Assembly (NCBI GenBank): GCA_016714045.1
Contig: JADJNY010000006.1
Span: forward strand, 124,001-188,000
DNA length: 64,000 bases
Reading direction: 5' to 3'
Source: Planctomycetota bacterium
Lineage (GTDB): Bacteria; Planctomycetota; UBA1135; GCA-002686595
Each line of letters opens with the position of its first letter. Within the stretch, counting starts at the first letter, position 1. A program made the position numbers and the translations under genes. Below the pieces are notes generated by a model. That model was given only the letters and a program-made list of their open reading frames with translations. It ran no database searches and had not been told where the DNA came from. This document shows, in pieces, positions 44,741 to 53,472 of this stretch.

Positions 44741-44897
44741 GAGTCGGTCGGGAGCGGTCCTGCCAGATGGGGCGACGCGGGGGGAGGGACGCAACGGAAC
44801 ACATTCGGATGCTCCGCATTCCGGACTCCGTGCAGTCACGGGCCGGAGGACCGGCCCGTGACTGCACGGAGTTCGATTGGCTCTCAGCATCGAGCGA
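44741..44897 (+). repeat. intergenic hairpin element, copy C
   Basis: Same order as copy A: leader (GAGTCGGTCGGGAGCG, then GACGCAACGGAACACA), small stem-loop (CGGATGC / GCATTCCG), and a large hairpin with arms 44825-44846 and 44851-44872, loop AGGA, 22 perfect pairs. The middle of the stem (CAGTCAC / GTGACTG) differs from copies A, B and D on both arms. Distal flank CTCTCAGCATCGAGCG. It lies between two convergent genes (44701 and 45001), where other convergent pairs here have a plain hairpin. Nothing else was seen in this 299-base gap. Confidence 0.85.
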
Positions 44898-45000
44898 GAG
44901 CCTGGCTGTGTGCGCAAGCTGCGCGAGCGTTCTCGAATGCAGTCGTTCAGCCTCGAGCGCGTGAGAACGGACGTACTCGTCCTCGTTCGGGCGAAGGGGC

Positions 45001-46221
45001 TCAGTTCAGGAGCCGATCCGCGTCTTGCACGGCGTCGAGCGCGAGGCGTTCTTCTCCGCTGAGCGTCCGGCCGCGGAACGTGCGGTCGTCGTGGGAGCGG
45101 ATGCCGTGCAGTGCGAGGTAGCGGTCGAACCAGCGGCGTGATTCGAAGCGGCCGGAGGCCGCGTCGCTCATCGTGGCGGCGAGCCACAGCGCTTCTTCGT
45201 CGAGCGGGTCGAAGGCCGACGCGCGCTGGGCGAGCTTCGCCGCGCGCTGGCGGCGTTCGCTCTTGGACAGCGCGGCGACCGACTTCGTCGGCGGCACGAC
45301 CGCCTTGCGGTCGGGGTCGAGTTCGCGCGCCTGCGGCACGAGCTCGCGCGCCTGAGCGGCGCGGTGTGAGCGGTCGGCCAGTTCCTCGGCGCAGCGCACG
45401 TCCAGCGCGGTCGTGAACAGGGCGCGGCTCATCGCTTCTTCGGCCGCGTCGAGGCGCGCGAGCAGCGGCGCGAGCTCGCGTTCGATGCGCTCGTGCTCGT
45501 GCGTGCGCGAGAGCAGGAGCAGCTTCTCGTGATCCGCCTGCCACGGCGCGTTCGCGCCCAGCGCGCACGGGAGGTCGCGCAGCGCCTGCAGGTCGAGCCG
45601 AATCGCGCGCAGCCGCGCGGCCGCGAGGTCGCAGCGCTGGCACAGGGCCGCGACCTCGGCGTCGTCGAGGTCGACCCATCCGTCGGTCTGCCCCGCGAGG
45701 ATGCCGAGGGCCCCGCGCAGGTCCGCGAGCTCACGCCCCGCGCCTTCGATCACGCGCGAGCGCACGCGGAAGCGCTGGTCGGTGAGGAGCCGCGCGAGCA
45801 GGTCGGCGGTCGATCCGCCCGAGCGCAGGACGCGCGGGACGTCGTCCGCGAGCTCGCGGAAGCTCGCGGCGAGCCGCTCGGGCGTGCCCTCGGCGTCGCG
45901 CACGAGCGCGTACCAGCCGAGCTCCGTGTAGCGCCCGTCGAGCCCGTCGAGCTCGAGCTCGACGTCGCGGGCGAGCGTCGCAAGGTCCGCGAGGAACGCC
46001 TTCTCCGGCCCGTCGTTGGAGCGGAAGAAGCGCTCGATCTCGCGCCGCGTGCGACCGAGCCCGAACCCGAGCGCTCCATCGGGAGCGCGCGGAGCGCCGA
46101 CGTCGTCGGAGCGTGTGCGGAGCGTGGCGAACCCGGCGGGTTCGATGGTGACGCCCGTCGTCTTCGCGCCTGCCGGGAGCGGAGACGAAACGAGCACGGT
46201 GAACAGAACGGCTGCGAACAT
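45001..46221 (-). CDS. secreted helical protein of unknown function
   Basis: 406 residues. Start at the ATG giving a signal peptide (FAAVLFTVLVSSPLPAGA), preceded by GGGGAG. The mature part is almost entirely helical and Arg/Glu/Ala-rich. There is a possible TPR-like C-terminus (LAQRASAFDPLDEEALWLAATMSDAASGRFESRRWFDRYLAL) and two Cys in VAALCQRCDLAAARL. I recognise no family. It is 52 bases downstream of the helix-hairpin-helix gene on the same strand and probably co-transcribed with it. Confidence 0.65.
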   Translation of the reverse strand: MFAAVLFTVLVSSPLPAGAKTTGVTIEPAGFATLRTRSDDVGAPRAPDGALGFGLGRTRREIERFFRSNDGPEKAFLADLATLARDVELELDGLDGRYTELGWYALVRDAEGTPERLAASFRELADDVPRVLRSGGSTADLLARLLTDQRFRVRSRVIEGAGRELADLRGALGILAGQTDGWVDLDDAEVAALCQRCDLAAARLRAIRLDLQALRDLPCALGANAPWQADHEKLLLLSRTHEHERIERELAPLLARLDAAEEAMSRALFTTALDVRCAEELADRSHRAAQARELVPQARELDPDRKAVVPPTKSVAALSKSERRQRAAKLAQRASAFDPLDEEALWLAATMSDAASGRFESRRWFDRYLALHGIRSHDDRTFRGRTLSGEERLALDAVQDADRLLN

Positions 46222-46273
46222 GGAACTCCCCTCGGCGTGCGCGGGGGAATCCCTGCCAGGAAGGGCGCCGTCC

Positions 46274-47356
46274 TCAGACGAACGGTCCGCCCGCCCCCTC
46301 GCGCTCGGCCTCGAAACTGGTGGGCCGGTCTTTCGGAGGGAGACCCGGGGTCCGCTTGAGGCCATCCGGGAGATCGAGCGCGACTTCGGGCCGCTTCAAC
46401 GCGAACGGAAGCTCCGACCGGGAAATCTTGGCCGGTTCGAGGGCCTCCGCGCGCGCGGCGAACGCTTCCGCGCGGTGCGGTTCGCGGACGCTCGGCAGCG
46501 CGCGGCGCGCGAGCGCGACGAGGCGCGCGAGGCGCGAGTAGCCGATCGGGACGCGCTGCGCGAGCTCGACCGCGTCGACGCGCGCGAGCGCCTCGAGCGA
46601 GCCGACCCCGAGCGCGGAGAGGCGCGCCGTGAGCTCGGCGTCGAGCCCGTCGAGGTCCTGCGGTCGGAGCGGCGTACCGAGCTCGGACGGCGGCACGACG
46701 GCGAGCTCCTCGCCACGCTCTTCGGGCCGCACGCGCGCGAGGCGCGCATCGGGCTCGGGCCTGACGGAGGCGTCCTCGGCGTCGCGCGCGCGCCACGCTT
46801 CGACGACGCGCTGGACGAGGCGTTTTTCGCGCGCGGGGAGCTCGTAGGCGAGGCTCTCACCGGGGCTCGCGGCGCTGTGCGACGAGCGCGTGTCGAGCGC
46901 GGCTTCGTGCGGAGAGCCGCCGAGCGCGGCGCGGACCGGCGCGGGCTCGCTCGGGAGCGGTGCGCGCGGAGACGCGGCGGCCTGCACGCCGTCCTCGACA
47001 CCGCACGGAGACACGATAGCGGACGAGCCGGCCTCTTCGTGGACGCGCGCGGCTTCGCGCGAATGCGCGGCCGACTCGACCGAGCTCCGTGCCGGCTCCG
47101 ACGCCGCGCGGCCGGGAACCGGCGCGGCGGCGGAGGTCGTCGCGGGAGCGGCTCCACCGTGCAATCGCTCGCGCAACCCACGCGCTTCCTTCTGGAGCCG
47201 CCGCGCGGAAGCCGGCGTGCACGCGAGCAACGAGGCGATGCGCTCCGCGTCGAGCACCTCCAACGCCTCGAGCGTCGAACAGCCTGCCTGCCGCAGGCGC
47301 TTCAGCGTCGCCGGTCCGTCCGCATGCAACGTGCACAAGAGAGCCATCGCGTCCAT
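46274..47356 (-). CDS. protein with two helix-hairpin-helix-like domains
   Basis: 360 residues, no signal peptide. The N-terminal 60 residues form an HhH-like pair (ATLKRLRQAGCSTLEALEVLDAERIASLLACTPASARRLQKEARGL). A second similar unit lies at about 225-290 (LTARLSALGVGSLEALARVDAVELAQRVPIGYSRLARLVALARRAL). Between them is a low-complexity linker of about 150 residues rich in Ala, Ser, Pro and Glu. The two units resemble the DUF4332 / topoisomerase-type HhH, usually involved in DNA or protein contact. Alternative start three codons in. Function unknown. Confidence 0.65.
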   Translation of the reverse strand: MDAMALLCTLHADGPATLKRLRQAGCSTLEALEVLDAERIASLLACTPASARRLQKEARGLRERLHGGAAPATTSAAAPVPGRAASEPARSSVESAAHSREAARVHEEAGSSAIVSPCGVEDGVQAAASPRAPLPSEPAPVRAALGGSPHEAALDTRSSHSAASPGESLAYELPAREKRLVQRVVEAWRARDAEDASVRPEPDARLARVRPEERGEELAVVPPSELGTPLRPQDLDGLDAELTARLSALGVGSLEALARVDAVELAQRVPIGYSRLARLVALARRALPSVREPHRAEAFAARAEALEPAKISRSELPFALKRPEVALDLPDGLKRTPGLPPKDRPTSFEAEREGAGGPFV

Positions 47357-47551
47357 GAACTCACCACCTCGCGCCCCGGGGAAGGGCGTCGGGGGTCGGT
47401 GTAGACAAAGCGCGGGCGCGAAGCCAGAGGCGAGGTCGTGATCTGCCTCGACCCGAGGGGGATGGTCGGCGCCGGGGCGAGCCGGCGCAGGCGACGGCGC
47501 ATCGCACCGACCGGACGTGCGCGCCCTCGACGATCGGGCGGTGAGACGCGC

Positions 47552-47580
47552 GGAGCGCGGCCGTTCACGGGCCGCGCTCC
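47552..47580 (-). terminator. hairpin downstream of the glgA/ATP-grasp pair
   Basis: Perfect 11-bp arms GGAGCGCGGCC and GGCCGCGCTCC with a 7-nt loop, 75 bases past the ATP-grasp stop at 47655 on the minus strand. No T-tract. The rest of the gap up to the HhH gene start holds nothing else I can identify. Confidence 0.5.
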
Positions 47581-47654
47581 CCTTCGGGGCGAGCCGACCG
47601 GTCGGCGAGGTCCGGCCGCCGCTTCCGCGAACGTCGCGCGCCGCCCGGTGAGGG

Positions 47655-48878
47655 TCACCCCCGCGCCCGCACCTTCACCGTCTCCCCCACCGCGCTCAGC
47701 ATCCGGCGCAGCTCGTCGTAGTCGGGGTGCTGCATGCGGATCCACGCGTTCGCCATGTACCCGCCGGCGACGCCCTGCGTCGGCGTGCCGGGCGGCGGCA
47801 GGTAGTAGTCGAGGATGTGCCGCCCGAACGCGTGCTGCACCTTGTCGAACCCGTCGTAGCCCGTGATGCGCCCGTCGCACTCCGGCCGCAGCGCGATCAT
47901 GCCGCCGGCGCGCGCACGAGACGGCTTCGACTCGGTGCGGCCGTGCACGATCGCCTTCGCCCACTCGACGTACAGGTCGAGGTCGTTCGCGGCGCCGTAG
48001 ATGTCCCAGACGCGCACTCCAGGAGGCCGGCAGCCGATCTCGCTGAACTTCAGGCCCTTCGGCCCGAAGAACCACTCCATGTGCGTCGCCGACGTCCCGA
48101 TGCCGAGCGCGGTGATGACCTTCTGGCCCATCTCCTTGAGCTCACGGTAGTCGGGTGCCTCCATCCGGTTCGTCAGCACGATCTGCGGCGAGATCCACCG
48201 CGTGCGCATCGCCTCGAGGACGTTCGGGTAGTAGTGGCAAATGAAGTCGTGCTGGACGCGGCCTTCGATCGAGAGCGTGTCGTAGAAGCCCTCGTGGCCC
48301 TCGATGAACTCCTCCACCGCGATCGGCGCGCCCTTGTCGACGCGCGTCGAGCGGATCGCGGCTTCCAGCTCCGCCTCGTTCGTCACTTTGCTCGTGCCCG
48401 AGGCCCCCGCGCCGTCGCGCGGCTTCAAGATGAGCGGGTACCCGACCTGCTTCGCGAACGCGCGCACTTCGGCGGCGTCGCTCGTGCCGATCGACTGCGC
48501 GCACGGGACGCCCGCCTTGCGCAGCGCTTCTTTCATCGCGGGCTTGTCGCGGCACAGAAACGCCGTGCGCGTGCTCGTCCCGGGGATCGTGCAGCGCTCG
48601 CGCACGGCCGCGGCGGCCTCGATGTGCGCCTCGACCGTCGTCTCGAGCCGATCGACCCACCCGCGCGCCTGGATGCGGCGCACGGCGTCGTACAGGCCCT
48701 CCTCGTCGACGACCGAGCGCACCTGCTCGTACCCATCGAGCCACGACCGCATCTCGGAGTCGAGCGCGCTCGCGGGCGCCTCGCCGATGGCGGTGACGCG
48801 CGCGCCGACGGCCTTGAGCGCGCGCGGGAACTCGCGCTGGTTCCGGGGGAAGTTGGGTTCGACGAAGATCACGTGCAT
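47655..48878 (-). CDS. ATP-grasp ligase (carbamoyl-phosphate-synthase-like fold), paralogue 1
   Basis: 407 residues. N-terminal Rossmann-like strand (HVIFVEPNFPRNQREFPRAL). The ATP-grasp core includes RDKPAMKEALRKAGVPCAQ, YPLILKPRDGAGASGTSKV (ATP-binding Lys and glycine loop), VEEFIEGHEGFYDTLS and THMEWFFGPKGLKFSEIGCRPPG (metal and ATP ligands). ATP-grasp enzymes couple ATP hydrolysis to ligation of a carboxylate to an amine or thiol through an acyl phosphate. It is clearly paralogous to the products at 57906 and 59248, sharing the THMEWF and RPPG motifs. It lies 129 bases downstream of glgA on the same strand, so the two are probably one operon. Confidence 0.87.
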   Translation of the reverse strand: MHVIFVEPNFPRNQREFPRALKAVGARVTAIGEAPASALDSEMRSWLDGYEQVRSVVDEEGLYDAVRRIQARGWVDRLETTVEAHIEAAAAVRERCTIPGTSTRTAFLCRDKPAMKEALRKAGVPCAQSIGTSDAAEVRAFAKQVGYPLILKPRDGAGASGTSKVTNEAELEAAIRSTRVDKGAPIAVEEFIEGHEGFYDTLSIEGRVQHDFICHYYPNVLEAMRTRWISPQIVLTNRMEAPDYRELKEMGQKVITALGIGTSATHMEWFFGPKGLKFSEIGCRPPGVRVWDIYGAANDLDLYVEWAKAIVHGRTESKPSRARAGGMIALRPECDGRITGYDGFDKVQHAFGRHILDYYLPPPGTPTQGVAGGYMANAWIRMQHPDYDELRRMLSAVGETVKVRARG

Positions 48879-49007
48879 GGGTGTCGGGGTCAGGCCGGGC
48901 GCAGCTTCTTCGGTTCGTGTTGGGGGGCGGCCCCCTGCCTGGCGGCGCGTCGCGGGGGGTCGGGGTCGATTCGGACGGCGGTGTCGGTCCTCGCGTGGCG
49001 CGCTTCT

Positions 49008-50474
49008 TCACGCTCCACGTCCGAGGAGGCGCGCGTAGAGCGCTTCGTAGCGCAGCACCTGCTTCTCCCACGAGAAGTCCTGCGCCATCCCGTTCTGCAC
49101 GAGCTTTGCCCACGCCTTCTCGTCGCGCCAGAGGCCGAGCGCGCGCGCGACCGCGTTCAGGAACGCGTCGCCCTTGAACTCTTCGAAGAGGAAGCCCGTG
49201 CCCTCGCCCGTGCGGCCGTTCCACTCCTCCACCGTGTCCGCGAGGCCGCCTGTGCGCCGCACGATCGGCACCGTGCCGTAGCGCAAGGAGTACATCTGGT
49301 TCAGCCCGCACGGCTCGTAGCGCGACGGCATCAGGAAGAGGTCCGCGCCGGCCTCGATCGAGTGCGAGAGCGACTCGTCGTAGCCCGTCGCGAACGCGAC
49401 CTTGTTCGGGAACGACTGCTGGAGCTGCGTGAAGAAGCGCTCGTAGCGATCCTCGCCGCTGCCGAGCACGACGAGGCGCACGTCCTCGCGTTGCAGCACG
49501 ACGGGCATCGCCTCGGCGACGAGCTCGAAACCCTTCTGCGCCGTGAGCCGCGACACGATGCCGAACACGGGCACGCGCGGGCCGGCGGGGATCTTGTACT
49601 TCGCGAGCAGCGCGTCGCGGCACGCGCGCTTCCCCTTCAGGTCCTTCGGCGTGTAGCGCGCGGGGATCAGCGCGTCGTGGCGCGGATCCCACACGTCGTA
49701 GTCGACGCCGTTGACGATGCCGACGAGGCTGTCGCGGCGCGCGCGGAGCAGGCCTTCGAGCCCCATGCCGAACTCCGCGGTCTGGAGCTCCTTCGCGTAC
49801 GTCTCGCTGACCGCCGTCAGCGCGTCCGCGTAGAGCAGGCCCGTCTCGAGGAAGCTGATCTTGCCTTCGCGCAGGTGGTCTTGGTGCAGGAGGTGCGGCG
49901 CGTGCTCGAAGCCGAGGTCCGCGAGCTTCTCCGCGCCGACGATCCCCTGGTAACCGATGTTGTGGATCGTGAGGACCGTGCGCGTGTTCGCGAACATCCG
50001 GTCCCAGCCGTAGACCGTGCGCAGGTAGAGCGGGATCAGCGACGCGTGCCAGTCGTTCACGTGGAAGACGTCGGGCGCCCAGCGCGACCACTGGCAGAGC
50101 TCGATCGCGGCGCGGTTCAGGAGCACGAAGCGCAGGTGCTCGTCGGCGTCCTGCGTGTAGAGCCCCTCGCGGTCGTAGAGGTCGGGGCAGCGGATGAACC
50201 ACGCGCGCGTCTTGGAGTCGGGGAGCTCGGTCGTCGAGACGCTGAACCAGGTGCGACGCGCGCCGAGTTGGATCGGGATGTCTTGGAGACCGGGGACGGG
50301 GTCGAGCTTCCATTTCCCCTGCGCGATGCGCCGGTAGAGCGGGAGCACGAGGCGCACGTCGTGGCCGCGTTTGCCGAGGTGGCGCGCGAGGGCGGACGAG
50401 ACGTCGGCGAGGCCGCCGGTTTTGGCGAACGGGGCGGCTTCGGAGGAGACGAGGCAGACGTTGAGGGGGGGCAT
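49008..50474 (-). CDS. glgA: glycogen (starch) synthase, GT5 family
   Basis: 488 residues, the normal GlgA length. Characteristic motifs: KTGGLADVSSAL (residues 18-29, ADP-glucose and glycogen contact), HVNDWHASLIPL, VLTIHNIGYQG, GIVNGVDYDVWDP, VSRLTAQKGFEL, and MPSRYEPCGLNQMYSLRYGT followed by VRRTGGLADTV. It adds glucose from ADP- or UDP-glucose to alpha-1,4-glucan. No glgB or glgC is adjacent. Instead an ATP-grasp ligase gene follows on the same strand. The start is the ATG directly before MPPLNVCLVSSEAAPF. The upstream region is occupied by hairpin element D. Confidence 0.93.
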   Translation of the reverse strand: MPPLNVCLVSSEAAPFAKTGGLADVSSALARHLGKRGHDVRLVLPLYRRIAQGKWKLDPVPGLQDIPIQLGARRTWFSVSTTELPDSKTRAWFIRCPDLYDREGLYTQDADEHLRFVLLNRAAIELCQWSRWAPDVFHVNDWHASLIPLYLRTVYGWDRMFANTRTVLTIHNIGYQGIVGAEKLADLGFEHAPHLLHQDHLREGKISFLETGLLYADALTAVSETYAKELQTAEFGMGLEGLLRARRDSLVGIVNGVDYDVWDPRHDALIPARYTPKDLKGKRACRDALLAKYKIPAGPRVPVFGIVSRLTAQKGFELVAEAMPVVLQREDVRLVVLGSGEDRYERFFTQLQQSFPNKVAFATGYDESLSHSIEAGADLFLMPSRYEPCGLNQMYSLRYGTVPIVRRTGGLADTVEEWNGRTGEGTGFLFEEFKGDAFLNAVARALGLWRDEKAWAKLVQNGMAQDFSWEKQVLRYEALYARLLGRGA

Positions 50475-50514
50475 GCCGGGGGGGTCCGGCGGGGAGTGTA
50501 GCGAAGGGATGGGG

Positions 50515-50725
50515 GGCGGTCGGGGGGCAATTGCCGGATGAGGGGAACCAGGGGGAAGGGACCTGGGTGTCGGTCGGGAGCGCAATTGCCGGATGAGGAG
50601 ATCCAGGAGAAAGGGACGCGAAGGAACACATTCGGATGCTTCGCATTCCGGACCCCGGACAAGCCAGGGCCGGAGGACCGGCCCTGGCTTGCCCGGGGTT
50701 CTAGGGGCTCTCAGCAACGAGCGGG
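50515..50725 (+). repeat. intergenic hairpin element, copy D, with duplicated leader
   Basis: Large hairpin: arms 50652-50673 and 50678-50699, loop AGGA, 22 positions with one A-C mismatch. Small stem-loop CGGATGC / GCATTCCG precedes it. The leader CAATTGCCGGATGAGG occurs twice in tandem (50528-50543 and 50583-50598), together with the CGGTCGGG motif. Distal flank CTAGGGGCTCTCAGCAACGAGCG. It lies between the stop of the 50801 gene and the start of glgA, both on the minus strand, and fills most of the 326-base gap. Confidence 0.85.
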
Positions 50726-50800
50726 TGGAACGGCGGGGAGATGCGCGTGAACGCGGGCGGTGTCGTTCGGCTTCGAGCGATCCGCGGCGGCGGGCGGGGT

Positions 50801-51832
50801 TCAGCGAGGGAGGACCAGCTCGAGTTGGGCCGGGGTCGCGGCTTCGATCCGGATCGGGCGGTTCGTCTGGCCGTGGTCGGCGTGTTCGGCGAAGACGCGG
50901 AGTTGGCGCGGGGGCAGGTGGCGGGCGCGGGCGGTGCCGTTTTCGTCCGTGCGCAGGTCGAAGTGGCCGGAGAGTTGGCCGTCCCACACGCGCGCGCTCG
51001 GGATCGGATTCCCGTGCTCGTCGTGGACGGTGACGAGGAGCGTCGTGAGGCCCTCGAGCGCGCGCTCGCCGAGGTCGAGCTCGGTGCCGCGGTACTCGAT
51101 CGTCCAGTCCTTCAGGAGCGGATCGTGCGGCGGCCCCACCTCGATGCGCCAGTCGCTCTCGAGCACGGACTCGAACACGAAGCGGCCCTCCGCGTCCGTC
51201 GCGACCGCGTCGGCGTGTCGGCCGTCCTTCGAAACGAGCCGCACGGCGACCGTGTCGAGCGCGTCCGCACCGTCGAGCAGGCGACCGCGGATCGTGCCCG
51301 CGCGCTCGAGCTGCACGCGGGCCGTCGCCACGTGACCGACTTCGAGCGTGACGCTCGCGTCGACGCTGCGCCGCCCCGACGCGCGCGCGTGCAGCGCGTA
51401 CTCACCCGCGGGGAGCCCTTCGACGTGCGCTTCCGCGCCGGAATGGCGCGTGTACGCGCCGGGGTGGAGCGAGCGCGTGCCGAGGCGCGGCCGGTGCTCG
51501 ACCCAGAGCTCGAACGCGCCGGTCCAGGCTTCGCCACCGGCGCTCGCGACGGACACGACGAGCGTGCCATTCGACGTGCGCTCCGTCGACGGAGCCGGCG
51601 CGGGCTGCGTCGCTGGCGACTCCGCGCGCGCGGGCCGTTCGAGCGTCGGCGCGGGCGCTGCTTCGGAATTCGTGCGTGCCTCCGACGCGCTGGAACCCGG
51701 CGTCGCGACGACCGGCGCGCCCGCGGGCGCGCGCAGGGCACGGGCGACGAAGAACGCGGCGAGCCCCAGGAACGAGACGAGGCCGAGCAGGAGCCATGCT
51801 CCTGCCCGGCCCGTGTTCGTGCGCTCCCTCAT
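50801..51832 (-). CDS. membrane-anchored beta-domain (carboxypeptidase-regulatory-like) protein
   Basis: 343 residues from ATG 51832 (a GTG four codons upstream is possible). One N-terminal transmembrane helix (GAWLLLGLVSFLGLAAFFVARAL) is followed by a Pro/Ala/Ser-rich linker of about 60 residues. Three carboxypeptidase-regulatory-like beta modules come next (TLVVSVASAGGEAWTGAFELWV; GTIRGRLLDGADALDTVAVRLVSKDG; TLLVTVHDEHGNPIPSARVWDG). It resembles the extracytoplasmic half of the sigma-fusion protein at 40765. Probably anchored in the cytoplasmic membrane facing outward; no enzyme motif. Confidence 0.72.
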   Translation of the reverse strand: MRERTNTGRAGAWLLLGLVSFLGLAAFFVARALRAPAGAPVVATPGSSASEARTNSEAAPAPTLERPARAESPATQPAPAPSTERTSNGTLVVSVASAGGEAWTGAFELWVEHRPRLGTRSLHPGAYTRHSGAEAHVEGLPAGEYALHARASGRRSVDASVTLEVGHVATARVQLERAGTIRGRLLDGADALDTVAVRLVSKDGRHADAVATDAEGRFVFESVLESDWRIEVGPPHDPLLKDWTIEYRGTELDLGERALEGLTTLLVTVHDEHGNPIPSARVWDGQLSGHFDLRTDENGTARARHLPPRQLRVFAEHADHGQTNRPIRIEAATPAQLELVLPR

Positions 51833-52025
51833 CCACGTCCCCACGTCGATGTTCTAGCGCACGAGGCTCCGAGGAGCGACGCCGGACGCGGCGAGCGGTC
51901 GGCTTCGCCGCGGCGGACGAGACCGTTCCGTCGACTCGCACTCCGTGCGACGCGGCGTAGACATGAACGTGCTCGCGATCTCGATCCGTCCGCCGCCGCG
52001 ACGCATCCAGGGCGTCGACCCACGA

Positions 52026-53134
52026 TCAGTGCGGCGAATCCACGCCGATCGAGAGCCCGAGCTGCAGGATCGTCCCGTCGATCGCGTCGTCGTCGTACTT
52101 GGACGCATTGAGCTGCCACTTCGTCGCGTGGCCGTTCACGTAGTAGTTGAAGCCCGCGCCCACGATCGTCGCGTCGGCCTCGTTGTCGAGATCCTGGTAG
52201 CGGACGAGCGCTTCGTACTTGCCTTCGCCGAACAGGTAGCCGGCCGTGGCCGAGTAGGGCGTCGCGTCGTCGGTCGTGTTGCCGAGCGCGCGGCTCGCGA
52301 GCTCCTCGTCCGCGTCGAGGATCTCCGCGTGGAGGCTGAACGCGTCGTACGTGACATAGGCGTCTGCGGCCCAGGCCGAACCGAAGTCCGAGCCCGCGAT
52401 CTGGCTGTCGTCCTGGAAGTAGCCGAGGCCGAACGTCGCGTTCAGTCCCTGCGCGGCTCCGAGCGCGCCCTCGTGCAGCTTCGCGCCTTCACCGACCTGG
52501 TACTCGGCGCGCGCCACGATGCCGTAGCCGTCCGCGGCCGAGTCCGCGCCGTTCTGCACGGCGAGCTTGAAGTGGAACGCGTCGAAGTCACCGACGACCG
52601 CGGCGCCGGGCTGGTATGCGCCAGGCGCGGAGAAGAGCTGGCCGATGCGCGTGCGATCGATGAACGAGAGCCTGCCATCGCCGACGTTGCCGCTCGCGAC
52701 GAGCGGGCACTTGTACTGGCCCCAGTAGAGCTGGAGCTGGTCGGTGAGGTTCGTGCGCGCCCACGCATCGCGCAGACCGAACGCGCCGACGCCGTCGCCC
52801 GTGATGGCGGGAACGCGCTCGTCTCGCCCGCGTCCATCTTCACGAAGACCTCGTAGTCGCCGATCTTCGAGTCGAACCAAACCTGGGCGTCGTACAGGCG
52901 GAAGCCGCTGACGTCATCGGCGGTCGCGGAGAGTTCGGCGTCCGCGTCGTCGTACGCGACGCGCAGCAGTGCGCCGAACGAAGGCCCGTCCTTCGACTCG
53001 GCCTGGAGCGTGCGCGCGAGCGCGTCGAGCTCACCGTCGAGCTCCGCGAAGCGCGGCGCGTCGGTGGCGCCCGCGCGCGCGGCGGCGGGGAGGGTGGCGC
53101 AGACGAAAGCGAGGTACGGAATGCGGGAGTTCAT
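52026..53134 (-). CDS. porin-like outer-membrane protein, frame broken once
   Basis: From ATG 53134 the first frame gives a signal peptide (RIPYLAFVCATLPAAARA), a short coiled segment (DAPRFAELDGELDALARTLQ) and beta strands (FRLYDAQVWFDSKIGDYEVFVKMDAGE). The frame breaks near 52815 and continues in another frame as AFGLRDAWARTNLTDQLQLYWGQYKCPLVASG, then alternating beta strands to the stop at 52026. One added base gives a 369-residue protein resembling phosphate-selective porin O/P-type barrels (RDAWARTN...LYWGQYKCP). The leading coiled coil is typical of trimeric porins of planctomycetes and related groups. Probably sits in the outer membrane. Confidence 0.7.
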
Positions 53135-53472
53135 GGAGGGGGGTGGTCGCGCGGATGCGCGCGAAGTGCGGGAAGAGGGCGGGATTCGCGCCCTGAACCG
53201 AGACCGTTGGACGACGGACGGGCGCGAGTTTAGGTGCCGACGCGCTCCGCGGATCGAGCGACGAGGAACGCACGCGCGCAGCCGACGTAACGAGTACGCG
53301 AGCGATGCATAGCGTCTACGCTCCTCGTGCGCGATGTCGCCGAGCGTGCGCCTGCCGCTTTGAGCACGAGCCGATACGGTTGGGCTTCGTCGTGGAGTTC
53401 GAGCGCGCCGGTGAAGCGGCACGCGAACGCTGGTCCCACTCACGCTGCCCTTCTCTTCGAGGCTCCCTCCTT
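53135..53472. other. 338-base divergent intergenic region
   Basis: Lies between the starts of the porin gene (minus) and the haloperoxidase-like gene (plus). No repeat, hairpin or small gene was recognised; promoters for both genes must lie here. Confidence 0.4.

Noticed and set aside
10951..50725. Hairpin elements as a CRISPR array or as a transposon with its own transposase
   Set aside because: Copies are scattered thousands of bases apart with no spacer structure, no cas genes and no transposase frame inside or beside them.
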